From: an uncultured Austwickia sp.
Lineage (GTDB): Bacteria > Actinomycetota > Actinomycetes > Actinomycetales > Dermatophilaceae
Direction of reading: 5' to 3'
Assembly: GCA_934678955.1 (NCBI GenBank)
Contig: CAKUSI010000133.1
Location: forward strand, 1-9,670
Length of the DNA stretch: 9,670 nt
Made by a program: the position numbers and the translations under genes. The first letter of the stretch is position 1. The number at the start of each line of letters is the position of its first letter. The notes beneath the pieces are model-generated. The model made no database searches and was not told the origin of the DNA. It worked only from the letters and a program-made list of their open reading frames with translations. Shown here piece by piece: positions 1 through 6,042 of this stretch.

Positions 1-1765
1 GGTGGTGGTGCTGTGGACGGTGGTCAGCCGTCCGTTGCACGCCTTCGAGGCGGGCGCGGGCCCCGGCCGCGCCGAACGCCGGGGAGGACCACTCACCGTC
101 CAGATGCACGAGCCGGACGTCGTCCCGCTCCAGCCAGGCCGCAAGGAGCTCGGTCTCCTCGCAGGACGCCGCCGGAGCGGGGGGAACGGGAGGTGTCACC
201 ACCTCGGCCGTGCGACGCAGCACGTCCACGCCGGGCATCGGGTCGGCCCCTCGCGGCGTGAGCGCGCACCCCGCCAGACGCCCGTAGCGCACGCAGATCA
301 CCTCCCAGCCCCCGCCGGCTGCGCGCCGGGCGGCGACGATCTCCGGCGTGCGGGCGAGAGGGGCCACCCGCTGGGCCCGCGCGGCGCCCCGGAGCAGCGC
401 GAGCAGGCGGTCCCGGGCGACCGCGGCTTCCTCGTACCGCTCCAGCCCTGCGAGGGCCGCGAGCCGCTCGCGCAGGAACCCCACCACCGACCGGCTGTCA
501 CCCGTCATGAGCTCGATCGCCTTCGCGACGATGCCCGCGTACTCCTCGCGCGACTGCCGGTGCGCGCAGGGCGCGCCGCAGCGGCCGAGCTCCTCGAGGG
601 CGCAGGCGGACACGGGCACACGCCCGATCCGCAGGGTGCATCGCCGCAGCGGCACCGCGTGGTGCAGCGCCTCCACGGCCAGCTCCGCGGCGCGACGACC
701 AGGGAAGGGCCCCACGTAGCTCGCCCCGTCCGGACGCACGGAGCTGACGATGGACAGTCGCGGGAACGCCTCCGCGGTGAGCTTGACCCACGGGCGGCCG
801 GCCTGCCGTCTCGATCGCCGGTTGAAGGGGGGTTCGTGCTCCGCGATCAGGCGCAGCTCCCGCACCTGCGCCTCGAGTGCCGTGGCGCAGGGGACCGCGG
901 TCACGCTCTGGGCCAGCGCGACCATCTGCGCCATGCGGCTGCGTTGCTCGGATGCGGTGAAGTATGTCCGGACGCGACGACGGATGTCCCCGGAGGTGCC
1001 GACATAGAGCACTCGGCCTGCGGCGTCCTTGAAAAGGTAGACCCCCGGTGCCGCCGGCAGGTGGTCGGCCAGATGACGCTTGCGCCGCTGAGCGGGGGAC
1101 ACCCTCGCGTTGAAGCTGAGGAGCTCCTCCAGGCTGGTCACCCCGAGGTTGCCGACGCGCCCGATGAGGGCGTGCAGAACGTCGACCGTCGCGCGGGCGT
1201 CGTGCAGAGCGCGGTGGTCGGGAGTCTGTTCCGCGCCGAAAAGACCGGCGAGCGTGCCGAGCTTGCGGTTGGGCACCTCGTCGCGGCTGACCAGTTGGCG
1301 GGCCAGCAGGACCGTGTCGACGATCGGGCTCGTCGGGAACGCCAGGTCGAGGCGTCGCGCCCCGGCCCGAAGGAAGCCGATGTCGAAGGGGGCGTTGTGG
1401 GCCACGAGCACCGCGTCGCCCGCGAAGTCCAGGAAGGCGGGCAGCACCGCGCCCAGGCGGGGCGCCGCCGCGACCATGTCGTCCGTGATCCCGGTCAGAA
1501 CCTGGATGAAGGCCGGGATCGGCGCACCCGGGTTGACCAGGGTCTGGAACTCGCCGAGCCGCACCCCACCGCGGACCTTCACGGCGCCGATCTCGGTGAT
1601 CGCGCATGTCGCGGGGCTGCCGCCGGTGGTTTCCAGATCGACCACGACGAAGGTCACCTCCGACAAGGGGGTGCCCAGCTCATCGAGGGTGCCCTGAATG
1701 GGGCTGCGCCCGACGGGGACCGGCGCCTGCCCCGAAGCTGCCGACGTGCGGTGTGTCACCTGCAT
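1..1765 (-). CDS. DEDDh 3'-5' exonuclease / UvrC-like GIY-YIG nuclease fusion (C-terminus beyond window)
   Basis: Cytoplasmic DNA-processing protein combining a DnaQ/epsilon-like exonuclease with the N-terminal half of UvrC; 588 codons are visible and no stop is reached at the left edge. Residues about 36-205 are the exonuclease: ExoI DLETTG (D43, E45), ExoII HNAPFD (D128) and ExoIII HRALHD (H184, D189) supply the full DEDDh set. Residues about 236-315 are a GIY-YIG domain: GVY at 241, YVG at 254, an arginine-rich helix, and the probable catalytic Glu in LEAQ (E298). Cysteines 376, 388, 396 and 400 follow in a UvrC-like RCGAPC context, and RYEEAAVARDRL (443-454) resembles a UVR helix. UvrC's C-terminal RNase H-like nuclease is not visible. 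The start is the first in-frame ATG with plausible context; it has no Shine-Dalgarno but a -10 element ends 7 nt upstream. By position and domains it matches Mycobacterium Rv2191. The role is inferred to be DNA repair or end processing; the family is poorly characterised. Confidence 0.93.
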   Translation of the reverse strand, partial: MQVTHRTSAASGQAPVPVGRSPIQGTLDELGTPLSEVTFVVVDLETTGGSPATCAITEIGAVKVRGGVRLGEFQTLVNPGAPIPAFIQVLTGITDDMVAAAPRLGAVLPAFLDFAGDAVLVAHNAPFDIGFLRAGARRLDLAFPTSPIVDTVLLARQLVSRDEVPNRKLGTLAGLFGAEQTPDHRALHDARATVDVLHALIGRVGNLGVTSLEELLSFNARVSPAQRRKRHLADHLPAAPGVYLFKDAAGRVLYVGTSGDIRRRVRTYFTASEQRSRMAQMVALAQSVTAVPCATALEAQVRELRLIAEHEPPFNRRSRRQAGRPWVKLTAEAFPRLSIVSSVRPDGASYVGPFPGRRAAELAVEALHHAVPLRRCTLRIGRVPVSACALEELGRCGAPCAHRQSREEYAGIVAKAIELMTGDSRSVVGFLRERLAALAGLERYEEAAVARDRLLALLRGAARAQRVAPLARTPEIVAARRAAGGGWEVICVRYGRLAGCALTPRGADPMPGVDVLRRTAEVVTPPVPPAPAASCEETELLAAWLERDDVRLVHLDGEWSSPAFGAAGARARLEGVQRTADHRPQHHH

Positions 1766-1772
1766 GGCCCCG

Positions 1773-1778
1773 ACGGTA
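1773..1778 (-). promoter_or_regulatory. -10 element for a leaderless transcript of the exonuclease gene
   Basis: Read on the minus strand the hexamer is TACCGT, matching TAnnnT. It ends 7 nt before the ATG at 1765, so transcription would begin at or next to the start codon. No Shine-Dalgarno lies in front of this ATG, which fits the leaderless mRNAs common in actinobacteria. No good -35 hexamer is visible at the usual distance. Confidence 0.45.
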
Positions 1779-1840
1779 GGCGGGGGGTCCGACAACCCTG
1801 TTTCGCCGCGCCGCGCCACATGGCTGTCAGTACGCCCCCT

Positions 1841-1846
1841 TAGCGT
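1841..1846 (+). promoter_or_regulatory. candidate -10 element upstream of the small four-cysteine protein
   Basis: TAGCGT fits TAnnnT and would place the transcript start near 1853, leaving a leader of about 42 nt that contains the AAGGAGG ribosome site. There is no recognisable -35 box. The call rests on the hexamer and its position only. Confidence 0.35.
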
Positions 1847-1894
1847 GCTGAGCGCACGGCGAGGTGCCGTGACCTTCCCCGCAAGGAGGACGAC

Positions 1895-2149
1895 ATGCTG
1901 ATGGACTGCGCACGGTGCCCGGTGGCGGGCGCTGCCTGCCGTGACTGCGCCGTGGGGGTGCTGCTGTCCCTGCCCCCGACGAGCTCCGGGCCACCCGGTG
2001 AGCGCGCCGCGTGGCCGGCGCAGGACGGTCTTGCCCTCGATTCGACCGAGCGCCGGGCGGTGGCAGCCTTCGTGGCGGCAGGCTTGGTCCACCCGGACGA
2101 GGCCGACGCCCTGCGTGCCTACCCCGACACGACCGCTCTGGCGGTGTGA
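1895..2149 (+). CDS. small conserved actinobacterial protein with paired CxxC motifs
   Basis: An 84-residue protein of unknown function. A strong AAGGAGG (1883-1889) lies 5 nt before the ATG and fixes the start. The N-terminus carries C5, C8, C15 and C18 in the arrangement CxxC-x6-CxxC, a likely zinc or iron-sulfur site. It is followed by VGVLLSLPP, and later by LDSTERRAVAAFVAAGLVHP (residues 49-68), predicted helical. I recall short actinobacterial hypothetical proteins of the same plan (DCxxC...CxDCVVxxLL, then an LDxxERxAL...AGLV segment), so I regard it as a genuine conserved gene and not a chance frame. It has no signal peptide or membrane segment. It is divergent from the exonuclease gene with 129 bp between them, so the two may share a regulatory region. 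Metal binding is inferred from cysteine spacing only. Confidence 0.85.
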   Translation: MLMDCARCPVAGAACRDCAVGVLLSLPPTSSGPPGERAAWPAQDGLALDSTERRAVAAFVAAGLVHPDEADALRAYPDTTALAV

Positions 2150-2168
2150 GGTGGTGACCCGGACCCCC

Positions 2169-2174
2169 TAGCAT
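2169..2174 (+). promoter_or_regulatory. candidate -10 element in the gap after the small protein gene
   Basis: TAGCAT fits TAnnnT and lies 6 nt before a GTG at 2181, the geometry of a leaderless start. It also precedes the ribosome-site-led GTG at 2204. No -35 box is clear. It suggests that the 2150-2352 gap is transcribed on the plus strand. Confidence 0.35.
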
Positions 2175-2203
2175 GACGGCGTGCCGCCTCGGGAGGATCA
2201 GCG

Positions 2204-2311
2204 GTGGAGGCCGACGCCGACGCGCCGGGACGTTCTGGCCGGCGGCTCCAGGATCTGGGGGCTGCCTGGCGTCAAGACCTGGCGGATCTGGCCCGGGCCG
2301 CCCGGGCCTGA
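2204..2311 (+). CDS. possible 35-residue small protein, unrecognised
   Basis: A GTG start with GGAGG at 2192-2196 (7 nt spacing) opens 35 codons ending in TGA at 2309-2311. The peptide begins VEADADAPGR and its C-terminal part, RRLQDLGAAW then RQDLADLARAARA, would form an amphipathic helix rich in Arg, Leu and Ala. Third codon positions are about 77% G/C, compatible with coding but not decisive in this genome. A -10-like hexamer lies at 2169-2174, and a strong hairpin overlaps its last codons. A competing frame begins at GTG 2181 (99 codons, leaderless geometry), but it runs about 130 bp antisense into the acyl-CoA ligase gene, so I prefer the shorter one. I do not recognise a family; it could equally be non-coding. 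Confidence 0.3.
   Translation: MEADADAPGRSGRRLQDLGAAWRQDLADLARAARA
2290..2308. terminator. GC hairpin between convergent genes
   Basis: A perfect 9-bp inverted repeat, GGCCCGGGC / GCCCGGGCC, has a 1-nt spacer. As RNA it folds to an 8-bp all-GC stem with a CCG loop on either strand. It lies between the plus-strand genes ending at 2149 or 2311 and the minus-strand ligase ending at 2353. There is no T-tract, as is usual for actinobacterial terminators. A bidirectional terminator is the likely role. Confidence 0.5.
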
Positions 2312-2320
2312 GGCGGCGGC

Positions 2321-2344
2321 ACCGGACCGGACCGGACCGGACCG
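2321..2344. repeat. pentanucleotide tandem repeat (ACCGG)4 plus ACCG
   Basis: Four exact ACCGG units followed by ACCG sit 9 bp beyond the ligase stop codon in the convergent gap. The repeat is direct sequence evidence; a function is not apparent. Tracts of this kind vary in copy number by polymerase slippage. Confidence 0.9.
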
Positions 2345-2352
2345 CGCCTCGG

Positions 2353-4170
2353 TCACTCCTGCGGGCCGCCGGAGTCCAGTGCTTCCCCGTAGAGCTCGTC
2401 GATCTGCGCCCCAAAGTCCTGGGCCACCACGTTGCGCTTCACCTTCATCGACGGAGTCAGGTGCCCCGACTCCTCCGTGAAGTCGGTGTCGAGGATCGCG
2501 AACTTGCGGATCTGTTCCGCTCGGCTGACGCCCTTGTTGGCGCGGTCGACCGCCATCTGGATGTGGTCGCGGACGAACTCGTCGGTGCGCGCGTCCTCCA
2601 GCGTCAGATCCTCCCGGCCGTGGGCCTTGGCCCACATCGGCAGCATCTCGCCGTCGAGGGTGAGCAACGCCCCGACGTACGGGCGCTGGTCGCCGACCAC
2701 CATGCACTGCGATACGAGTGGGTGGGACCGGATCATGTCCTCCAGCGGGGCGGGCGCGACGTTCTTGCCGCCCGCGGTGACGATGATCTCCTTCTTGCGC
2801 CCGGTGATCGCCAGGCGGCCCGCGTCGTCGAGCGTGCCCAGGTCGCCGGTGCGTAGCCAGCCGTCCTCGGTGAACACCTCGGCGGTCGCCTCGGGGTTGT
2901 TGTGGTAACCCCGGAACACGCCGACGCCCTTGATCAGCAGCTCCCCGTCGTCCTCCAGCCGGGTGCTCGTGCCCGGCAGAGGAAGCCCCACGGTGCCGAT
3001 CGTGTTGGTGGACGGCGTGTTCACGTTGGTCGGCGCGGTGGTCTCGGTGAGGCCGTAGCCCTCCAGGATGACCAGTCCGGTGCCCCGGTAGAAGTGGCCC
3101 AACCGGGTGCCGAGGGGCGCTCCGCCGGAGACCGCATACTGCAGGTTGCCGCCGAGGGCGGCCCGCAGCTTGGAGTACACGAGCACGTCGAACACCTTGT
3201 GCTGCAGCTTCAGCGGCAGCGAGGGACCGCCGGTGTCGAGGGCGCGGCTGTACGTGATGGCGGTGCGGGTCGCCAGCTTGAAGATGTTCCCCTTGCCGCC
3301 GACGGCCGCCTTCGCGTCCAGGGAGTTGTAGACCTTCTCGAACACGCGGGGGACGGCGAGGAAGAAGGTCGGCCGGAACGAGGCGAGATCGGCGAGGAGC
3401 GCGGTGACGTCAGGCGCGTGCCCGATCCGCATCCGGGCGTCCACGGCCAGCACCTCGATGAGCCGGGCCAGCACGTGGGCCAGCGGCAGGAACAGCAGGA
3501 GCGACGCACCGGGGGCCCGGGTGATCTCCGGGAGGATGCGGTCCACGTTCGTGGTCAGGTAGAGGAAGTTCCCGTGGGTGATCTCGCATCCCTTGGGGCG
3601 CCCGGTGGTCCCGGAGGTGTAGATGATCGTCGCGAGCGAGTCCAGGGTCAGCCCGCCGTGGACCTCGTCCAGGGCCGCCTCGTCCACCTCGGTGGCCGCG
3701 AGGGTCTCCAGGTCACCGGCGTCCATGCACCACACGTGGGCCAGGTCGGGCAGTTCGTGGCGGACCTCTCCGATCACCTCCACGTGGTGGTCGGCCTCCG
3801 CGATGATCGCGCGGCACTTCGCGTCAGACGCGATCCAGCGGACCTGGTCGGCGGAGGACGTCTCGTAGATCGGGACGCTCACCGCGCCGGCGGTCCAGAT
3901 CGCGAAGTCGGCCAGCGTCCACTCGTACCGCGTCCGGCTCATGATCGCCACGCGATCCCCGGGCTGCACCCCCGCCGCGCGCATCCCGGCCGCGAGTCCC
4001 CTTACCTCCTGGTCGAACTCGCGGCAGGTAACATCCTCCCAGACATCCGATCCGGGACGGCGACGTCCGAAGGCCACGTGATCCGGGGCGATCCGCGCGT
4101 TGCGGCCGGTGACGGTCGCGAGGCTGGAGTCCTCCGGTTCCGCGATAAGGGGCGTCGTCTTCTCGCGCAT
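2353..4170 (-). CDS. fadD15: long-chain fatty-acid--CoA ligase, FadD15-type (AMP-forming)
   Basis: A 605-residue adenylate-forming enzyme that activates a fatty acid to acyl-AMP and then acyl-CoA; cytoplasmic or membrane-peripheral. It carries the AMP-binding P-loop YTSGTTGRPKG (184-194), the adenine motif YGLTET (372-377), GWLRTGDLG (437-445) with ribose-binding D443, hinge GRKKEIIVTAGGKNVAP (457-473), and a C-terminal lid with SMKVKR (574-579), where K576 is the probable catalytic lysine. Length and motif order are normal for long-chain acyl-CoA synthetases. The frame stays open upstream, but ATG 4170 is chosen because AGGAGG lies 4 nt before it (4175-4180) and the protein start then matches the family. 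It is divergent from the SRPBCC gene across 292 bp. Position and orientation match Mycobacterium Rv2187 (fadD15) from memory, hence the symbol; acyl-chain preference cannot be read from the sequence. Confidence 0.95.
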   Translation of the reverse strand: MREKTTPLIAEPEDSSLATVTGRNARIAPDHVAFGRRRPGSDVWEDVTCREFDQEVRGLAAGMRAAGVQPGDRVAIMSRTRYEWTLADFAIWTAGAVSVPIYETSSADQVRWIASDAKCRAIIAEADHHVEVIGEVRHELPDLAHVWCMDAGDLETLAATEVDEAALDEVHGGLTLDSLATIIYTSGTTGRPKGCEITHGNFLYLTTNVDRILPEITRAPGASLLLFLPLAHVLARLIEVLAVDARMRIGHAPDVTALLADLASFRPTFFLAVPRVFEKVYNSLDAKAAVGGKGNIFKLATRTAITYSRALDTGGPSLPLKLQHKVFDVLVYSKLRAALGGNLQYAVSGGAPLGTRLGHFYRGTGLVILEGYGLTETTAPTNVNTPSTNTIGTVGLPLPGTSTRLEDDGELLIKGVGVFRGYHNNPEATAEVFTEDGWLRTGDLGTLDDAGRLAITGRKKEIIVTAGGKNVAPAPLEDMIRSHPLVSQCMVVGDQRPYVGALLTLDGEMLPMWAKAHGREDLTLEDARTDEFVRDHIQMAVDRANKGVSRAEQIRKFAILDTDFTEESGHLTPSMKVKRNVVAQDFGAQIDELYGEALDSGGPQE

Positions 4171-4185
4171 CAATCCTCCTGACCA

Positions 4186-4201
4186 GCCACGACGACGTGG
4201 C
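4186..4201. promoter_or_regulatory. inverted repeat in the acyl-CoA ligase leader
   Basis: GCCACG-ACGA-CGTGGC is a perfect 6-bp inverted repeat with a 4-nt spacer, ending 5 bp from the AGGAGG ribosome site of the ligase gene. It could be a repressor operator or an RNA hairpin beside the ribosome site. With arms this short, chance cannot be excluded. Confidence 0.35.
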
Positions 4202-4215
4202 GGTGGACACCTTTC

Positions 4216-4233
4216 ACCGAGCGTACCGAGCGA
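4216..4233. promoter_or_regulatory. tandem 9-bp repeats over a candidate -10 box of the ligase gene
   Basis: Two adjacent copies, ACCGAGCGT and ACCGAGCGA, differ at the last base. On the minus strand TACGCT (4225-4220) within them fits a TAnnnT -10 element and would give a leader of about 43 nt for the ligase gene. A regulator bound to the repeats would cover the promoter. No regulator gene is in the window. Confidence 0.3.
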
Positions 4234-4341
4234 TACCCGTGAGTTCACCCGAAGGTGGCGCGGCTGCGGCAGGAGGGGTATGACGTGCGCCCACCGGGCG
4301 TTGGGAGTCGCGGCGACCCGGCGCGTCGGCGGCCGGGACGA

Positions 4342-4347
4342 TAGCGT
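4342..4347 (+). promoter_or_regulatory. candidate -10 element for the SRPBCC-ArsA-glk operon
   Basis: TAGCGT fits TAnnnT and would start a transcript near 4354, about 109 nt before the SRPBCC start codon. No -35 box stands out in this GC-rich stretch. It is the same hexamer as the candidate before the small four-cysteine gene. Confidence 0.3.
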
Positions 4348-4462
4348 GCCGAGAGCGTGCTCGCCGCCCGCCGGCCATCCCGGGCTCGTCGGCCCGTCTC
4401 CCTTCGACGGTCGACCCGGGCGAGGGAAGCGCGAGGACCATCCCGACCTGCAGGAGGAACCA

Positions 4463-4906
4463 ATGGCCGACTTCACCGAGTCGAGCATTCTGATCGCCGC
4501 CGACCCCGGGACCGTGGTGGACGTGATCGGGGACGTGGAGGCCTACCCCGAGTGGACCGATCAGATGCGTGAGGTCACCATCCTCACGACGGATGACGCG
4601 GGATGGCCGGACCAGGTGCAGTTCACGGTCGATGCGGGGATCCTCCAGGACACGTACGTGCTCGAATACGTCTGGGACGTGGCCGAGGACGGGTCGGGGA
4701 AGGTGTCCTGGCAGCTCGTGCGAGGCGGGGTCCTCACCGGTATGGACGGGTCCTACACGCTGACCGCCGAGGGCGGCGGCACGCGCGTGGTCTATCGGTT
4801 GGCCGTCGATGTGCGCATCTCCCTGCCGGGCATCCTCAAGCGCAAGGCGGAGAAGGGCATCGTCTCGGGCGCGCTCGACGGTCTGAAGAAGCGCGTGGAG
4901 GGTTGA
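4463..4906 (+). CDS. SRPBCC-fold (polyketide cyclase/START-like) protein
   Basis: A 147-residue soluble protein of the SRPBCC/Bet v1-like superfamily, whose members enclose hydrophobic ligands in a helix-grip pocket. The opening strand and helix pattern, ESSILIAADP then VVDVIGDVEAYPEW (residues 18-31), is the typical SRPBCC N-terminus with the YPEW signature. A run of beta strands (about 53-118) follows, then a long C-terminal helix (about 122-145) containing LPGILKRKAEKG. AGGAGG at 4452-4457, 5 nt before the ATG, fixes the start. It is the first gene of a plus-strand run, with 8 bp to the next gene, and is divergent from the fatty-acyl-CoA ligase. This matches the Rv2185c position in mycobacteria. 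Ligand and activity are unknown; lipid binding is an inference from fold and neighbours. Confidence 0.92.
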   Translation: MADFTESSILIAADPGTVVDVIGDVEAYPEWTDQMREVTILTTDDAGWPDQVQFTVDAGILQDTYVLEYVWDVAEDGSGKVSWQLVRGGVLTGMDGSYTLTAEGGGTRVVYRLAVDVRISLPGILKRKAEKGIVSGALDGLKKRVEG

Positions 4907-4914
4907 CCTCTCCG

Positions 4915-6042
4915 ATGCAGGCGGTCGTCGTCACCGGCCCGGGGGGATCGGGGGTCTCCACGGCGGCGGCAGCGCTGGCCCTTGCGGCGAGTGCCGCGGG
5001 CCGGCAGGTCGCGCTCGCTTGCCTGCACGACGACGGCAGTCTCGCCTCCTTGGTGGAGGGAGCGCCGCGACGGCTACGCCCGCTCGTCCTCACGGAACCC
5101 GGCCGCTGGGACGTGTTCGACCAGGCGGTTGCGGACGGGCTGCAGCGCCTGGGTGCCGAGGGGCTCGCCGCAGAAGAGGTGCGCCAGCTCCCGTCCGTCG
5201 GCCCGCTGCGCGCGGTGGTCCGCCTGGCCGAGGCCGCCTTGGGGTTCGACTTCCTGGTGCTCGACGCGGGACCGCTTCCCACCGCGGCGGACTTGCTCGA
5301 CACGGCCACGAGGGTGCCCTGGATCCTGCGCCAGTGCCTGGGTGCCCAGGCCGCGGCGGGCCGCGCTCTCGGGCATTCCGCGGTGGAACTCAGCCGACTG
5401 ACCGATCGGGCCGAGGCGGGCGCCGAGCTCCTTCGCGGCGGCGTGATGCGCGTGGACGTCGTTCTCCCGGGCATCGGGACCGGTCGCGCCAAGGTGCGAC
5501 GGGCGCTGCCGGGGCTCGTGTTGTCGGGTGGTGTTCCGGGGCTCCTGATCCATGCGACACCCCACGGGAGCGAGGGTGCCGTGGGGTCCGAGGGGCCGAC
5601 CGCGCAGGACTGGGCTCCTTTGATCCCCGTGACCCCTGCCTCCTGGCCGCGTGTCGACGCGCCGTCCGGTCCGGACGCGCTGGCCGCGCTCGGCGCGGAG
5701 TTGCAGGCCGCCTGGCGCGCCGGGTCGGACGGCCGTCGCCGTCCCGAGGCGGCCGACGCCGACGGCCAGAGCACGAGGGATGCCTCCGGGGGCAGCGGGG
5801 AGTCGTTGCGGATCCGGGGCAACACGCTGCTCTGGCGCCTGCCGCTGCCGTGGGTCGCCACGGCGGACGTGCAGGTGGAGCGGCGTGCCGACGACCTGTT
5901 GATCCGGGTCCACGGCCGGAGTCACCTCGCGCCGATGCCCGCGGCGGCCCGGCGGGGTCACGTGCGCGCGGCGGGGGTGGACGGAGCGACCCTGGTGGTG
6001 GACGTGGAGCTTCCGGATCGGGGGTGGGGCGGTGGAGCCTGA
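4915..6042 (+). CDS. ArsA-like P-loop protein with degenerate Walker A and C-terminal HSP20-like domain
   Basis: A 375-residue protein resembling the ArsA/GET3 branch of deviant-Walker-A ATPases. The N-terminus reads VVVTGPGGSGVSTAA: G8, G10, G11, G13, S15 and T16 are kept, but the signature lysine (P9) and the P-loop lysine (V14) are both absent. HDDGSLASL (38-46) stands where ArsA has its DPAHSL switch I, and FLVLDAGP (113-120) keeps the switch II Asp. After a disordered linker (about 268-296), residues 297-367 match the ArsA_HSP20 domain pattern: RLPLPWV, then VERRADDLLIRV and GATLVVDVELPD. ATG 4915 is preferred; GGAGGG lies 12 nt upstream, and TTG 4903 is an alternative. It is inside an operon, 8 bp after SRPBCC and overlapping the next gene by 11 bp. 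It corresponds to Rv2184c by position. Arsenite transport is unlikely: no ars genes are nearby. ATP hydrolysis is doubtful. Confidence 0.88.
   Translation: MQAVVVTGPGGSGVSTAAAALALAASAAGRQVALACLHDDGSLASLVEGAPRRLRPLVLTEPGRWDVFDQAVADGLQRLGAEGLAAEEVRQLPSVGPLRAVVRLAEAALGFDFLVLDAGPLPTAADLLDTATRVPWILRQCLGAQAAAGRALGHSAVELSRLTDRAEAGAELLRGGVMRVDVVLPGIGTGRAKVRRALPGLVLSGGVPGLLIHATPHGSEGAVGSEGPTAQDWAPLIPVTPASWPRVDAPSGPDALAALGAELQAAWRAGSDGRRRPEAADADGQSTRDASGGSGESLRIRGNTLLWRLPLPWVATADVQVERRADDLLIRVHGRSHLAPMPAAARRGHVRAAGVDGATLVVDVELPDRGWGGGA

Noticed and set aside
1..1765. Annotation as UvrC or as DNA polymerase III epsilon subunit
   Set aside because: UvrC lacks an N-terminal DEDDh exonuclease and has a C-terminal RNase H-like nuclease not visible here; epsilon lacks GIY-YIG. 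The fusion is its own family.
2..1843. A 613-codon open frame on the plus strand
   Set aside because: It lies in exact codon register opposite the exonuclease/GIY-YIG gene, whose minus-strand translation shows complete family motifs. The plus frame gives a Gly/Arg/Pro-rich product with no domain; it is a GC-bias artefact.
2181..2480. A 99-codon frame with leaderless geometry
   Set aside because: Its last 128 bp are antisense to the acyl-CoA ligase and its product is low complexity. I keep the -10 element but prefer the shorter ribosome-site-led frame at 2204 as the candidate.
4171..4488. N-terminal extension of the acyl-CoA ligase to an ATG at 4488
   Set aside because: It would overlap the SRPBCC start antisense and adds an unstructured segment; AGGAGG 4 nt before ATG 4170 decides the start.
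4915..6042. Arsenite-efflux ATPase ArsA
   Set aside because: No ArsB, ArsC, ArsR or ArsD genes are nearby, both key lysines are missing, and the neighbourhood is lipid-related; only the fold is ArsA-like.
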